NCBI RefSeq assembly: GCF_019802345.1
Contig: NZ_JAINDZ010000015.1
Location: forward strand, 54,070 to 118,069
DNA: 64,000 nt
DNA from: Methylosinus sp. Sm6
GTDB taxonomy: Bacteria; Pseudomonadota; Alphaproteobacteria; Rhizobiales; Beijerinckiaceae
Direction: 5' to 3'
Shown: positions 1-9,824 of the stretch, in pieces
How positions within the stretch are numbered: position 1 is the first letter of the stretch
Layout of the letters: the number at the start of each line of letters is the position of its first letter
Program-made: the position numbers and the translations under genes
Notes under the pieces: model-generated
Told to the model about the DNA's origin: nothing
The model's database searches: none
Seen by the model: the letters and a program-made list of their open reading frames with translations, nothing else

Positions 1-638
1 CGCGCGAAGATCGCCCGAAACATTTCCGGAGTGAGCGCGCCGGTATTCGTGTTGAGCCGAGAGCAATGATAGCTGTCGATAAGAAAAATATCTCTTCGCA
101 GCATATTCGACGCGACGACATGCTCGCGGCCATGGGCGAAGGGATAGTCGCGCGGCCGCGCCGACAGGCCGCGCAGCACGCCCTCATGAGCGACGCGCCC
201 CAATGCGACGACGCCGCGCAGATCGCGCATTCTCTCCAGCGTCGCGACGAGGAAAGGCCGGCAGGCGGCGATCTCGGCCGGCAGCGGCCGATTGCCCGGC
301 GGCACGCAGCGGACGACATTGGCGATGAGACAGTCGACCAGCTCTAGGCCATCGTCAGGGCGCGCGTCATAGTCGCCACGCGAGAAGCCGAACTCCGCGA
401 ACGTCGCATAGAGAAGCCGCCCCGCCTCGTCCCCGGTGAAGGCGCGGCCCGTGCGATTGGCGCCGCGGACCCCGGGCGCGAGCCCCGCGATCAACAGCCG
501 CGCGCGGCGCGGCCCGAAATCGAGGACGGGAGCGTTATGCCAAGCAGGCTCGCGCGCACGCAGCTCGCGCCGAAGGGCGACGAGTCGCGGGCAGAGCGGG
601 CAGTCGGCGTCGGGCTCGCCCCCGTAGGGGCGAGACGA
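1..638 (-). CDS. Uracil-DNA glycosylase, family 4/5 type (partial, cut by window edge)
   Basis: Translating the minus strand gives an uninterrupted uracil-DNA glycosylase that runs off the left edge. Visible are an N-terminal DCPLCPRL cysteine pair, the active-site stretch GLAPGVRGANRTGRAFTGD, further Fe-S cysteines (DCLIANVVRC and AACRPF), and the C-terminal motif SYHCSRLNTNTGALT. The GANRTGR motif and cysteines point to the Fe-S UDGb-like group, which removes uracil or deaminated bases from DNA. The usual HPS of the last motif reads HCS here. The frame is open back to a TGA at 660-662, but its 19 codons before the first cysteine contain no ATG, GTG or TTG, so the 5' end given is approximate. 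It lies just downstream of the NYN gene, same strand. Confidence 0.85.
615..634 (-). terminator. Hairpin after the NYN gene
   Basis: A perfect 8-bp inverted repeat (CTCGCCCC, 4-base loop, GGGGCGAG) lies 5 bases after the NYN stop codon. There is no T tract, so it may be a weak terminator or only a stable hairpin. It overlaps the likely 5' end of the glycosylase gene. Confidence 0.35.
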
Positions 639-639
639 C

Positions 640-1248
640 TCAGTCGTGCTCGTCTTCCGTCACGCCCTGGCTGATCGGCTGCGGACGGCGCTCCTGGAAG
701 CGCTGCATGCGCTCGGCGCGCTCGCCGGGATCGCGGCCGATCTTGCCGACGAGATGGATGAGATCGACGAATTCGTCGGCCTGGCGGCGAAGCTCATCGG
801 CGATCATCGGCGGCTGCGTGGTGATCGTCGAGATCACCGACACCCGCACGCCCTTGCGCTGCACGGCCTCGACCAGCGACCGGAAGTCGCCGTCGCCGGA
901 GAACAGCACCAGATGATCGATATGCTCGGCCATCTCCATCGCGTCGACCGCGAGCTCTATGTCCATATTGCCCTTGACCTTGCGGCGGCCGAGCGAATCG
1001 ACGAACTCCTTCGTCGGCTTGGTCACGACGGCGTAGCCGTTGTAATCGAGCCAGTCGATCAGCGGCCGGATCGAGGAATACTCCTGATCCTCGATCAGAG
1101 CGGTGTAATAGAAGGCACGGATCAGGCGTCCCTTGGACTGGAACTCACGCAGCAGGCGCTTGTAATCGATGTCGAAGCCGAGCGATTTGGCTGTCGCGTA
1201 GAGGTTGGCGCCGTCAATGAATAGAGCAATGCGTTCCGGGTCTGCCAT
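640..1248 (-). CDS. NYN domain (LabA/DUF88-like) protein
   Basis: This 202-residue protein has the NYN/PIN-like nuclease fold signatures: an N-terminal strand with FIDGANLY (about residues 9-16), the acidic KGNMDIELAVDAM (about 94-106) and LVLFSGDGDF (about 113-122). The conserved aspartates would form the metal site of a putative RNase. The C-terminal 30 residues are charged and probably disordered. In alphaproteobacteria this family (LabA/DUF88) is common and generally uncharacterised. An ATG start at 1248 gives the full domain. It is transcribed divergently from rpoZ, with the glycosylase gene downstream. Confidence 0.9.
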   Translation of the reverse strand: MADPERIALFIDGANLYATAKSLGFDIDYKRLLREFQSKGRLIRAFYYTALIEDQEYSSIRPLIDWLDYNGYAVVTKPTKEFVDSLGRRKVKGNMDIELAVDAMEMAEHIDHLVLFSGDGDFRSLVEAVQRKGVRVSVISTITTQPPMIADELRRQADEFVDLIHLVGKIGRDPGERAERMQRFQERRPQPISQGVTEDEHD

Positions 1249-1687
1249 TTGTCTCGTTCTCGCTCATCGGGTTCCAGCCATCGGGAGGATCGCGGCTCGA
1301 CGAATGCGCTGTGCAACCCTTCCAACGGCAGCGCTTCGCACGATTTTTCGTCCTTGGCCCCTCGCGCGATAATTTTTCTGCGTCGCCCCGATGGTTTCTG
1401 CGCTCTGTCCCGGCGTAGTCATTCATCGCGGCGCGCAGACGATCGCGCCTGCGGACTTACACGTCCCTAATCGCTGTAGATCGACCATGAAACGCCGGGC
1501 GTCAAGAGGGGAATACAAATTTCATTCAGAAATAACGAAGCAATCATCAGCCGCAGTTGTGGCGACATTGAGACATGCGCGTTTTCCGCGCGTGCAATGG
1601 TCTCGGTCATGCTCGTTCTCGTCGTTGCGTCCTCACCGAAATTGGTGTAGCAGCCGCCGGACTGGGATCATTCGGGGAGTCGTCGAA
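1249..1687. other. Intergenic region between the NYN gene and rpoZ
   Basis: These 439 bases separate divergent genes, so both promoters should lie here. The stretch around 1500-1560 is less GC-rich than its surroundings. I see no convincing gene, RNA or strong consensus promoter. Confidence 0.5.
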
Positions 1688-2074
1688 ATGGCGCGCGTTA
1701 CCGTCGAGGACTGCATCGACAAGATCGAGAACCGCTTCGATCTCGTTTTGCTGGCGGCGCATCGCGCCCGGCTGATCTCCTCCGGCCAGTCGATCCTCGT
1801 CGAGCGCGACAAGGACAAAAATCCGGTGGTCGCCCTGCGCGAGATCGCCGAGACGGCGCTCGCCCCCGACGATCTGAAGGAAGATTTCATTCATTCGTTG
1901 CAGCGCCATGTCGAGGTCGACGAGCCGGAGACCGAGGCGGCTCCGCCGCTTTCGGCGAGCGGCGCCGACATCGCAGAGGGCGACGCGCAATTCGACCGCA
2001 TGACGGAAGAGGATCTGCTGCGCGGCCTCGAAGGCCTGGTGCCGCCGGCCGAAGTCGAGGACGAGGGCGAGTAG
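1688..2074 (+). CDS. rpoZ: DNA-directed RNA polymerase omega subunit
   Basis: This 128-residue protein starts [20 protein letters not shown] and continues with [11 protein letters not shown] and VALREIAE, the diagnostic core of the omega subunit, which helps assemble and stabilise RNA polymerase. The core occupies about residues 1-75. An acidic tail rich in Glu and Asp follows, as is usual in alphaproteobacteria. The frame is open upstream, but ATG 1688 is chosen because the family begins exactly there. It lies directly upstream of rsh, the conserved alphaproteobacterial order linking polymerase with the stringent response. Confidence 0.97.
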   Translation: MARVTVEDCIDKIENRFDLVLLAAHRARLISSGQSILVERDKDKNPVVALREIAETALAPDDLKEDFIHSLQRHVEVDEPETEAAPPLSASGADIAEGDAQFDRMTEEDLLRGLEGLVPPAEVEDEGE

Positions 2075-2254
2075 GTCCGCGCGCCGTCCCGCGCGGACGC
2101 ATATGGCGCTGGAGACGCGGGGCGAGCTGGTCTACATTGAGGGCGAAACGCGGCCTCGGGCCGGCTTTCGGCTCTTTGTTCGCTCGCCCGTTCACCTTCG
2201 AGGGTTCCGACAGGCCGCCGACGGTCCGCACGACATGATCGTTGGGCGACGCCG

Positions 2255-4468
2255 ATGATGCGCCAATACGAACTCGTCGAGCGGGTTCGCAAATATAATC
2301 CGAAGGTCGACGAGGACCTGCTCAACCGCGCCTATGTCTACGCCATGAAGGCGCATGGGCAGCAGACGCGCGCCTCGGGCGACCCTTATTTCTCGCATCC
2401 GCTCGAGGTCGCGGCGATCCTGACCGACCTCAAGCTCGACGACGCCACCATCGTCGCTGCGGTGCTGCACGATACGGTCGAGGACACGAGCTCGACGCTC
2501 GACGAGATCGAGCGGCTGTTCGGTCCGCAGATCCGCAAGCTGGTCGACGGGCTGACCAAGATCGAGAAGCTCGACCTCGTCTCCAAGAAAGCCGCCCAGG
2601 GCGAGAACTTCCGCAAGCTGCTGCTCGCCGTCGCCGATGATGTGCGCGTGCTGCTGGTCAAGCTCGCCGACCGGTTGCACAATATGCGCACGCTGCATTT
2701 CGTGCCGGTCGAGAAGCGCGCGCGCATCGCGCAGGAGACGCTCGACATCTATGCGCCGCTCGCCGGACGCATGGGCATGCAGCGCCTGCGCGAGGAATTG
2801 GAAGGCCTCGCCTTCCGCCATCTGATGCCGGAGGCCTATCTCGCCATCGAATCGCGCCTGCACGAATTGCGCGCCAGGAACGGCCGCATCATCAAGCGCA
2901 TCGAGAAGGAGCTGACGGAAGAATTCTCCGCGCGCGGCATACACGCCGCGGTCACCGGGCGGCAGAAGACGCCTTTTTCGATCTGGCGCAAGATGGAGCG
3001 CAAATCCATCGCCTTCGAGCAGCTCTCCGATATCTTCGGCTTCCGCATCATCGTCGACGAGGTCGAGGACTGCTATCGAGCGCTCGGCGTCGTCCACACC
3101 AAATGGCCGAGCGTGCCGGGCCGCTTCAAGGACTATGTCTCGACGCCCAAGCAGAATGATTACCGCTCCATTCACACGACGGTGATCGGCCCCGGCCATC
3201 AGCGCGTCGAATTGCAGATCCGCACCGCGACGATGCACGAGATCGCCCGCTTCGGCATCGCCGCCCATGCGCTCTACAAGGACAGCGCCAGCATCGAGGG
3301 CAAGGAGGAGCTGGCCAAGGAGAGCCGCGCCTTCAAATGGCTGCAGGACACGCTGGACTTGCTCGCCCATGGCGACAGCCCGGACGAGTTTCTCGAGCAT
3401 ACGCGGCTCGAATTGTTCCAGGATCAGGTGTTCTGCTTCACGCCCAAGGGCGGGCTCATCGCCCTGCCGCGCGGCGCGACGCCGATCGATTTCGCCTATG
3501 CCGTGCACACTCTGGTCGGCAATTCGGCGGTCGGCTGCAAGATCAATGGACGCATCGCGCCAGTGCTCTCGCAATTGCAGAACGGCGACGAGGTGGAGAT
3601 CATCCGCGCCGAGGGCCATGTGCCGCCGGCGGCCTGGGAATCGCTGGTCGTGACCGGCAAGGCGCGGGCGGCGATCCGCCGCGCGACGCGCGAAGCCGTG
3701 CGCATGCAATATGCCGGGCTCGGGCGGCAGATCGTCGCGCGCGCCTTCGAGCGCGCCGGCCGCCCCTATTCCGACGATAAGCTGAAGATCGCGCTGCCGC
3801 GCCTCGCGCGCCCTTCTCTCGACGACGCCTTCGCCGCCGTCGGCCGCGGCGAGATCTATTCGGGCGATGTGGTGAAGGCGGTGCATCCGGACTTTACCGA
3901 GGAGCGCAAGCAGCCCGCGCCGCTGAAGCGGCTCGAGCCCGGAGAGCCGGGCTGGTTCGGCATGAAGTCCAATGTGAATGTCGTGTTCAAGGCGCCGGGC
4001 GCGACCGGCGAGGCGAGCGCCATTCCGATTCGCGGCCTGCGCGGCGACGTGCCGGTGCGCTTCGCGCCCGAGGGCGGCGCCGTGCCGGGAGACCGCATCG
4101 TCGGCATTTTGACCCCCGGCGAGGGCATCACCATCTATCCTATTCAATCGCCGGCGCTGACCGCCTTCGACGATCAGCCCGACCGCTGGCTCGACGTGCG
4201 CTGGGACATCGATCCCGAGAATCGCGAATTGTTCCCGGCCCGCATTCTCGTCACCGCCATCAACGAGCCCGGCACGCTCGGCGCGCTGGCGACGCTGATC
4301 GGCGAGACGGGCGCCAATATCGACAATGTCTCCTTCAGCGTCCATTCTCCCGACTTCCGCGAGATGCGATTCGACCTCGAGGTCGCAGACCTGAAGCATT
4401 TGAACGACATCATCGCCCGCCTTCGCGCCAGCGCCGTGGTCAGCAAGGTCGAGCGCGTCAATGGGTGA
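2255..4468 (+). CDS. rsh: Bifunctional (p)ppGpp synthetase/hydrolase (RelA/SpoT homologue)
   Basis: This 737-residue stringent-response enzyme makes and degrades (p)ppGpp. An HD hydrolase domain sits near the N-terminus (HPLEVAAIL and VLHDTVEDT, about residues 49-80). The synthetase domain follows, with [20 protein letters not shown] and [14 protein letters not shown]. Then come a TGS domain ([27 protein letters not shown], around residues 390-415) and a C-terminal ACT domain. The RFKD motif in the synthetase loop is the RXKD form found in bifunctional enzymes rather than the EXDD form of RelA-only enzymes. It is the sole RSH in the window and heads the pdxJ-acpS-lepB-rnc-era run. ATG 2258 is an equally possible start. 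Confidence 0.97.
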   Translation: MMRQYELVERVRKYNPKVDEDLLNRAYVYAMKAHGQQTRASGDPYFSHPLEVAAILTDLKLDDATIVAAVLHDTVEDTSSTLDEIERLFGPQIRKLVDGLTKIEKLDLVSKKAAQGENFRKLLLAVADDVRVLLVKLADRLHNMRTLHFVPVEKRARIAQETLDIYAPLAGRMGMQRLREELEGLAFRHLMPEAYLAIESRLHELRARNGRIIKRIEKELTEEFSARGIHAAVTGRQKTPFSIWRKMERKSIAFEQLSDIFGFRIIVDEVEDCYRALGVVHTKWPSVPGRFKDYVSTPKQNDYRSIHTTVIGPGHQRVELQIRTATMHEIARFGIAAHALYKDSASIEGKEELAKESRAFKWLQDTLDLLAHGDSPDEFLEHTRLELFQDQVFCFTPKGGLIALPRGATPIDFAYAVHTLVGNSAVGCKINGRIAPVLSQLQNGDEVEIIRAEGHVPPAAWESLVVTGKARAAIRRATREAVRMQYAGLGRQIVARAFERAGRPYSDDKLKIALPRLARPSLDDAFAAVGRGEIYSGDVVKAVHPDFTEERKQPAPLKRLEPGEPGWFGMKSNVNVVFKAPGATGEASAIPIRGLRGDVPVRFAPEGGAVPGDRIVGILTPGEGITIYPIQSPALTAFDDQPDRWLDVRWDIDPENRELFPARILVTAINEPGTLGALATLIGETGANIDNVSFSVHSPDFREMRFDLEVADLKHLNDIIARLRASAVVSKVERVNG

Positions 4469-4477
4469 GCTCGAATC

Positions 4478-5245
4478 ATGACACGTCACATCCGCCTCGG
4501 CGTGAACGTCGACCATGTCGCGACGATCCGCAATGCGCGCGGCGGCCTTTCGCCCGATCCGGCGCGCGCGGCGCTGCTCGCCATCGAGGCCGGCGCCGAC
4601 GGCATAACGGCGCATTTGCGCGAGGACCGTCGTCATATTCGCGACGAGGACATGGCGCGGCTGAAGGCGAGCATCTCCAAGCCGCTGAATTTCGAGATGG
4701 CGGCGACCGAGCAGATGCTCGACATCGCGCTGAAGACGCAGCCGCACGCCGTCTGCCTCGTGCCCGAGCGGCGCACCGAGCGCACCACCGAGGGCGGGCT
4801 CGACGTCTTCGGCGGCCACGACCATCTCGTTCCTTTCGTCGACGAATTGAACCGCGCCGGCGTTCGCGTGTCGCTGTTCATCGAGCCGAACCCCGACGCC
4901 ATCGACGCCGCGGCCTCGATCCGCGCGCCCGTCGTCGAGCTGCATACGGGCGCCTGGTGTCATGCGGTCGAGATCGGCGACGCGGCGCTGGCCGAACGCG
5001 AATTCGCACGCATCGCCGCCGCCGCCGCGCACACGGCGGAGCGCGGCGTCGAATGCCACGCCGGCCATGGGCTCGATTATGCGACGGCGCGGCGCATCGC
5101 CTCGCTGCCGCAGATCGTCGAGCTCAATATCGGCCATTTCCTCGTGGGCGAAGCCGTGTTCGTCGGCCTTTCCGAATCGATCCGGCGGATGCGGCGGGCG
5201 ATCGACCAGGGGACCATCGATTTGGGCGTCGCGGCAACCCCATGA
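4478..5245 (+). CDS. pdxJ: Pyridoxine 5'-phosphate synthase
   Basis: This 255-residue TIM-barrel enzyme condenses 3-amino-2-oxopropyl phosphate with deoxyxylulose 5-phosphate in the DXP-dependent vitamin B6 pathway. Family signatures are the N-terminal [17 protein letters not shown], the active-site region [16 protein letters not shown], and the C-terminal [10 protein letters not shown] and [16 protein letters not shown]. It starts 9 bases after rsh and its stop overlaps the acpS start (ATGA), so the two are probably co-translated. Length and motifs are complete. Confidence 0.97.
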   Translation: MTRHIRLGVNVDHVATIRNARGGLSPDPARAALLAIEAGADGITAHLREDRRHIRDEDMARLKASISKPLNFEMAATEQMLDIALKTQPHAVCLVPERRTERTTEGGLDVFGGHDHLVPFVDELNRAGVRVSLFIEPNPDAIDAAASIRAPVVELHTGAWCHAVEIGDAALAEREFARIAAAAAHTAERGVECHAGHGLDYATARRIASLPQIVELNIGHFLVGEAVFVGLSESIRRMRRAIDQGTIDLGVAATP

Positions 5246-5637
5246 TCATCGGCTTCGGCAGCGATCTCTGCGACATCCGTCGCATAGAAGAGGCGCTCGA
5301 GCGCTATGGCGAGCGTTTCACGCGCCGCTGCTTCACCGATGTCGAGCGCGCCAAATCCGACGGGCGCGCGTCGCGGGCGGCGTCCTACGCCAAGCGCTTC
5401 GCCGCCAAGGAGGCCTGCGCCAAGGCGCTCGGCACCGGCATAAAGGACGGCGTCACCTGGAAGGCCATGGGCGTCGTCAATCTGCCCTCCGGCAAGCCCA
5501 CCGTGGAGCTGACCGGCGGCGCCGCCGAGCGTCTCGCCGAGCTCGCCCCAGCCGGAGCGCGCATCGTCATTCATTTGACTCTGACCGACGAATATCCGCT
5601 CGCGCAGGCCCAGGTTCTCATCGAGGCGGTGACGTGA
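5242..5637 (+). CDS. acpS: Holo-[acyl-carrier-protein] synthase
   Basis: This 131-residue phosphopantetheinyl transferase activates acyl carrier protein for fatty acid synthesis. It starts [19 protein letters not shown], which holds the metal-binding Asp, and has the second signature [16 protein letters not shown] with the catalytic Glu-Lys pair. The ATG overlaps the pdxJ TGA by four bases. The pdxJ-acpS-lepB order is conserved in alphaproteobacteria. A 21-bp inverted repeat follows the stop. Confidence 0.97.
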   Translation: MIIGFGSDLCDIRRIEEALERYGERFTRRCFTDVERAKSDGRASRAASYAKRFAAKEACAKALGTGIKDGVTWKAMGVVNLPSGKPTVELTGGAAERLAELAPAGARIVIHLTLTDEYPLAQAQVLIEAVT

Positions 5638-5651
5638 TAGAGCGGGAGGAT

Positions 5652-5711
5652 GGCGAGCCTGAAGGCTCGCGGTCCAGGCGTGCGCTCGGGCCGCGAGCCT
5701 TCAGGCTCGCC
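5652..5711. repeat. Long perfect inverted repeat, dispersed palindrome family
   Basis: The 21-base arm at 5652-5672 is repeated in inverted form at 5691-5711, separated by 18 bases. Both arms contain the core GCGAGCCTGAAGGCTCGC or its complement. Related cores occur at 21319-21381 and 31467-31488. It lies between acpS and lepB and could fold into a very stable RNA hairpin affecting operon readthrough. Confidence 0.85.
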
Positions 5712-5763
5712 TTCCACCAAACGACCGGAAAAGCGGCCTTCGGCCAAGAGGGAGTGACGCAGC

Positions 5764-6555
5764 TTGACCAGGAACGTCTCGGTCGCGGAACGGCGCGACG
5801 AAGGGGGATTGCTCGAGACGATCAAGGTGATCGTCCAGGCGCTGATCATCGCGCTGGTCATTCGCACATTGCTGTTCCAGCCGTTCAACATTCCCTCGGG
5901 CTCGATGATCCCGACCCTGTTGATCGGCGATTATGTGTTCGTCTCCAAATATGCCTATGGCTATTCGAACTATTCGCTCCCCTCCGTGCCGGTGCTCGAT
6001 TGGCGGCTCGATCTCGTCTCCGGCCGGGTGATGGGCTCGGAGCCCAAGCGCGGCGACGTCGTCGTGTTCAAGCTGCCGCGCGACAATGAGACGGATTACA
6101 TCAAGCGCGTGATCGGCCTTCCCGGCGACCGCATTCAGATGATCGACGGCCGCCTCTCCATCAATGGCGAGATCGTTCCGCGCGAGGCCAAGGCCAAGGA
6201 ACGCCAGGAGGGCCGCGACGGCCGCGAGGTCGAGGTGCCGACCTATACGGAGACTTTGCCGGGCGGCGTCGCCCATACGATCGTCGAGATCGAGGGCGAC
6301 CACGGCTACAAGGACAACACCGAGCTCTTCGTCGTGCCGCCGAATCATTATTTCATGATGGGCGACAATCGCGACAACTCGACGGACTCGCGCTTTGCGG
6401 CGGACGAAGGCGGCGTCGGCTATGTGCCGTTCGAGAATCTCGTCGGCCGCGCCGAGATCATCTTCTTCTCTGTGCAGAAGGACGAATATGCGCTCGCCTT
6501 CTGGCGCTGGCCCTGGTCCGTGCGCTGGAGCCGGCTGTTCCAGCCGGCGCATTGA
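5764..6555 (+). CDS. lepB: Signal peptidase I
   Basis: This 263-residue membrane-bound serine protease removes signal peptides from exported proteins. One N-terminal membrane segment (about residues 18-38) precedes the catalytic serine in NIPSGSMIPTLLIGD (Ser47). The general-base lysine is in TDYIKRVIGLPGD (Lys114), and the C-terminal signature is FMMGDNRDNSTDSR. A TTG codon at 5764 is taken as start because no ATG or GTG lies before the membrane segment. It is followed 16 bases later by rnc. Confidence 0.95.
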   Translation: MTRNVSVAERRDEGGLLETIKVIVQALIIALVIRTLLFQPFNIPSGSMIPTLLIGDYVFVSKYAYGYSNYSLPSVPVLDWRLDLVSGRVMGSEPKRGDVVVFKLPRDNETDYIKRVIGLPGDRIQMIDGRLSINGEIVPREAKAKERQEGRDGREVEVPTYTETLPGGVAHTIVEIEGDHGYKDNTELFVVPPNHYFMMGDNRDNSTDSRFAADEGGVGYVPFENLVGRAEIIFFSVQKDEYALAFWRWPWSVRWSRLFQPAH

Positions 6556-6571
6556 CGCGCGCGCAGGAAAG

Positions 6572-7273
6572 ATGGGATCGCCCGGCCGCAAGGATCTCGA
6601 GGCGCTGGAGGCGAGCGTCGGTCACGGTTTCGCGAACCGGGGCCTGCTCGAGCATGCGCTCACTCACGTCAGCGGCTCGACGGCGCGGACGGACTCCTAC
6701 GAGCGCCTCGAGTTCCTCGGCGACCGCGTGCTCGGCGTCGTCGTCGCGCATATGCTCTACGAGAGCTTTCCGGCCGAGAGCGAGGGCGAATTGTCGCGCC
6801 GCCTCGCCGATCTCGTGCGCAAGGAATCCTGCGCCGAAGTGGCAGAACGCTGGGGCGTCGGCGCCTTCATGCGGCTCGGCGACGGCGAGGCGCAGACGGG
6901 CGGACGGAAAAAGCGCGCCATATTGGGCGATATGTGCGAGGCGATCATCGGCGCGGTCTATCTCGACGGCGGCGCGGCGGCGGCCGAGGCCGTGGTGCGC
7001 GAGGCCTTCGGCGCGCGCATGCAGACGCAGGGGCGGCGCCTGCGCGACGCCAAGACCTCGCTGCAGGAATGGGCGCAGGGGCGGCGCCTGCCGACGCCGA
7101 GCTACAAGATGAAATCGCGCAGCGGGCCCGATCACGCGCCCTTCTTCGTGGTCGAGGTGGAGGTCGAGGGCTTCATCGCGGCGGCGGGCGGCGGCGCGTC
7201 GAAGCGCATCGCGGAGCAATCGGCGGCCCAGGCCTTTCTCGATCGCGAAGGCATAGACCGGGAAGGGGTATGA
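6572..7273 (+). CDS. rnc: Ribonuclease III
   Basis: This 233-residue double-stranded RNA endonuclease takes part in rRNA and mRNA processing. The RNase III signature ERLEFLGDRVLGVVVA lies near residue 40, and the second acidic catalytic region is LGDMCEAIIGAVYLDGG (around 119-135). A C-terminal dsRNA-binding domain spans about 155-228. ATG 6572 is preceded by AGGAAAG and falls just before the family's first helix; the frame is open upstream but overlaps lepB. Confidence 0.96.
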   Translation: MGSPGRKDLEALEASVGHGFANRGLLEHALTHVSGSTARTDSYERLEFLGDRVLGVVVAHMLYESFPAESEGELSRRLADLVRKESCAEVAERWGVGAFMRLGDGEAQTGGRKKRAILGDMCEAIIGAVYLDGGAAAAEAVVREAFGARMQTQGRRLRDAKTSLQEWAQGRRLPTPSYKMKSRSGPDHAPFFVVEVEVEGFIAAAGGGASKRIAEQSAAQAFLDREGIDREGV

Positions 7274-7295
7274 TGAACCGGGCGAAATGGACAAT

Positions 7296-7339
7296 CCCTC
7301 ACCCTGAGGAGCCCGCGAAGCGGGCGTCTCGAAGGGTGG
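7296..7339. repeat. Intergenic hairpin repeat between rnc and era
   Basis: Two nested stems are visible: GCCCGC-GAA-GCGGGC at 7311-7325 and CACCCT/AGGGTG at 7300-7305 and 7333-7338. The unit resembles an intergenic repeat common in alphaproteobacterial genomes. It sits inside the rnc-era interval and is too weak in T residues to be called a terminator. Confidence 0.55.
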
Positions 7340-7364
7340 ACGCGGCGCGCGTTGGAGCCTTCTC

Positions 7365-8264
7365 GTGACAGAGACCTGCTGCGGCTTCGTCGCGCTGGTC
7401 GGCGCGCCCAACGCCGGCAAATCGACGCTGCTCAATCAACTCGTCGGCGCCAAAGTGTCGATCGTCTCGCGCAAGGCGCAGACGACGCGGGCGCTGGTGC
7501 GCGGCATCGCCATCTCGGGCGAGGCGCAGATCATCCTGGTCGACACGCCCGGCATATTCGCGCCCAAGCGCCGGCTCGAGCGGGCCATGGTGGCGAGCGC
7601 GCTGGCCGGCGCCGGCGACGCCGACGCCATCGTGCTGCTGATCGACGCGCGCCGCGGTCTCGACGCGGAGGTCGAGGAGATCATCGCCAAGCTGCGCGAG
7701 CTCTCGGCGCCGAAGATTCTCGTGCTCAACAAGGTCGATGTCGTGCCGCGCGAATCGCTGCTGGGGCTGACCGCGGCGGTGACGCAGAAGGCGGATTTCT
7801 CCGACACCTTCATGATTTCCGCGCTGAATGGCGACGGCGTGCCCGACCTGCTGGCGAAGCTCGCCTCGATGATGAAGCCCTCGCCCTGGCTCTATCCCGA
7901 AGACCAGCTCTCCGACGCGCCCTTGCGCATCCTCGCCGCCGAGATCACGCGCGAAAAGATTTTCGAGCGGCTGCACGACGAATTGCCCTATCAATCGACT
8001 GTCGAGACCGAATCCTGGCAGAACCAGAAGGATGGCTCGGCGCGCATCGAGCAGACGATCTATGTGGCGCGCGACGGCCAGAAGAAGATCGTGATCGGCG
8101 AGGGCGGCCGCACGATCAAGGCGATCGGCCAGGCGGCGCGGCGCGAGATCGAGGACGCCGCCGAGCAGAAGGTGCATCTCTTCCTGTTCGTGAAGGTGCG
8201 CGAGGACTGGGCCGACGATCCAGAACGCTATCGCGAGATGCGGCTCGATTTTCCGAAGGAGTGA
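7365..8264 (+). CDS. era: GTPase Era
   Basis: This 299-residue GTPase helps mature 16S rRNA and assemble the 30S subunit. G1 is GAPNAGKSTLL (about residues 12-22), G3 is DTPGIFAPKRRLE and G4 is NKVDVV. The C-terminal KH domain carries GEGGRTIKAIGQAARREIE. The start is GTG at 7365, the only one giving the normal N-terminus. It ends the rpoZ-to-era run. In many relatives recO follows, but here the next gene is on the opposite strand. Confidence 0.97.
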   Translation: MTETCCGFVALVGAPNAGKSTLLNQLVGAKVSIVSRKAQTTRALVRGIAISGEAQIILVDTPGIFAPKRRLERAMVASALAGAGDADAIVLLIDARRGLDAEVEEIIAKLRELSAPKILVLNKVDVVPRESLLGLTAAVTQKADFSDTFMISALNGDGVPDLLAKLASMMKPSPWLYPEDQLSDAPLRILAAEITREKIFERLHDELPYQSTVETESWQNQKDGSARIEQTIYVARDGQKKIVIGEGGRTIKAIGQAARREIEDAAEQKVHLFLFVKVREDWADDPERYREMRLDFPKE

Positions 8265-8324
8265 GCGGCGGCAAGGGCCCGCATTCTCGTCGAAGCGGGC
8301 GCCTGAAAGCATTCGGTCGTCGTC

Positions 8325-9824
8325 TCATCCGCCCGCTTTCAACCGCAGCCCTCTCGGCACGAGCAGCCTTTCCGCCAGCGCGAACAGCCCCTGCGCGGCG
8401 AGCGCCATCAGCGCCGCCGGCACGGCGCCCTCGAGAATGAGCGCGAGATTGTCGAGCCGCACGCCCGTGAAGATCGGCTCGCCATAGCCGCCGGCGCCGA
8501 TCAGCGCGCCGAGCGTCGCCGTGCCGATATTGATGATCGCCGCCGTCTCCAGGCCTGCGAGAATGGCGGGCGAGGCGATCGGCAGCTCGACGAGCAGCAG
8601 CCGGCGCCGGGGCGAAAGGCCGATGGCGATCGCCGAATTGCGGATCGATGCCGAAATGCTCGCGAGCCCCGTCGCGACATTGCGCAGGATCGGCAGCAGG
8701 CTGTAGAGGAACAGCGCCGCGATCGCCGGCGCCGCGCCGAGGCCGAGCAGCGGGATCATGAAGACGAGCAGCGCCAGCGACGGGATGGTCTGCAAGAGCC
8801 CCGCACCCGCCAGCACAAAGCGCCCGAGGCGCGGGCGCCGCGACGCCAGCACGCCGAGCGGCAGCGCCACGACAATGGCGCCGAGGAGAGAGACGGACAC
8901 GAGGAAGATATGCTCGAGCGTGCGCCGCCACACCCGTTCGGCGAGACCATGCGAGGGAAGCGACGGAACGACGCCGAATTGCGCTACGACGAAATTCGCC
9001 GCCGCTTCGCGCTCGCTGCGCAGCCCCGTCTTCACGGCGATGTTCATCGCCGCCATGGCGGCGGTCTCGATGCGCCCTTCGAGCCGCAGCATGGCGGCGA
9101 GCGCCTTGGGCGCGCGCTGCGCGAGATCGGCGCGATAGAGCAGCACGGCGCGATTTTCGGTGAAGAAGCGACGGTCGTCGTCCAGCACGAGGATGCGCCG
9201 ATCGGCGAGTTCCGGGTCCGTCGTGTAGAGATCCATCACATCGATCGAGCCGTCCATCAGCCCCTTATAGGCGAGGTGATGGTCGAGGCCTCGTATTGTG
9301 TCGGGATCGAGGCCATAGGCGGAGCGCAGCGCCGGCCAGCCGTCGGCGCGAGCGAGGAACTCCTCGCTGACGCCGAAGGTCAGCTCGCGCCGTCGCGCGA
9401 GGTCGGAGATCGCGGCGATGCGCAAGGCCTCCGCCCGGTCGCGACGCATGCCGAGCGCATAGCTGTTGCCGAATCCGAGCGGCAGGCTCATCTTGATTTG
9501 CCGCTCGGCGAGCGCCCGCTCGATCTCGGCCAGGGTCGAGACAGTGCGATCGCTGAGAATTTCCTGCTTCAGAGTTCCCGAATATTCCGGATAGACGTCG
9601 ATCTCTCCCGCGACGAGCGCGTTCCACAGCAAGCGTGTGCCGCCGAGCCCCAGGCGGCGCTCGACATTCGCGCCGGACGCCGAGGCGAGATCGGCGACGA
9701 TCTCGGCGACGATCGCCGACTCGACGAATGTCTTGGAGCCGACCCTCACATCGAAGGATCGGCGCGAGCAGGCGCAGACGAGCGCCAGCGTCACAATCGC
9801 GAAAATCGTGAGGGCGCGATTCAC
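8325..9824 (-). CDS. ABC transporter substrate-binding protein fused to permease (OpuC/YehZ-YehY type)
   Basis: This 499-residue protein joins two parts of a glycine betaine/choline/proline-type ABC importer. The N-terminus has a lipoprotein-like signal (LALVCAC). An OpuAC-type receptor follows (VRVGSKTFVESAIVAEI, VYPEYSGTL, ALGMRRDRAEALRIAAISDLA). From about residue 285 a BPD-type permease with several membrane helices follows, including the EAA-like loop SAIAIGLSPRRRLLLVELPIASPAILAG. Its ATG overlaps the ATPase stop by four bases. Substrate is inferred from family only; osmoprotectant uptake is most likely. Confidence 0.88.
   Translation of the reverse strand: MNRALTIFAIVTLALVCACSRRSFDVRVGSKTFVESAIVAEIVADLASASGANVERRLGLGGTRLLWNALVAGEIDVYPEYSGTLKQEILSDRTVSTLAEIERALAERQIKMSLPLGFGNSYALGMRRDRAEALRIAAISDLARRRELTFGVSEEFLARADGWPALRSAYGLDPDTIRGLDHHLAYKGLMDGSIDVMDLYTTDPELADRRILVLDDDRRFFTENRAVLLYRADLAQRAPKALAAMLRLEGRIETAAMAAMNIAVKTGLRSEREAAANFVVAQFGVVPSLPSHGLAERVWRRTLEHIFLVSVSLLGAIVVALPLGVLASRRPRLGRFVLAGAGLLQTIPSLALLVFMIPLLGLGAAPAIAALFLYSLLPILRNVATGLASISASIRNSAIAIGLSPRRRLLLVELPIASPAILAGLETAAIINIGTATLGALIGAGGYGEPIFTGVRLDNLALILEGAVPAALMALAAQGLFALAERLLVPRGLRLKAGG

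Noticed and set aside
2192..5137. 981-codon open frame on the minus strand
   Set aside because: It lies antisense to rsh and pdxJ, both with clear family motifs; its translation is Arg/Ala/Asp-rich with no signature, a product of high GC.
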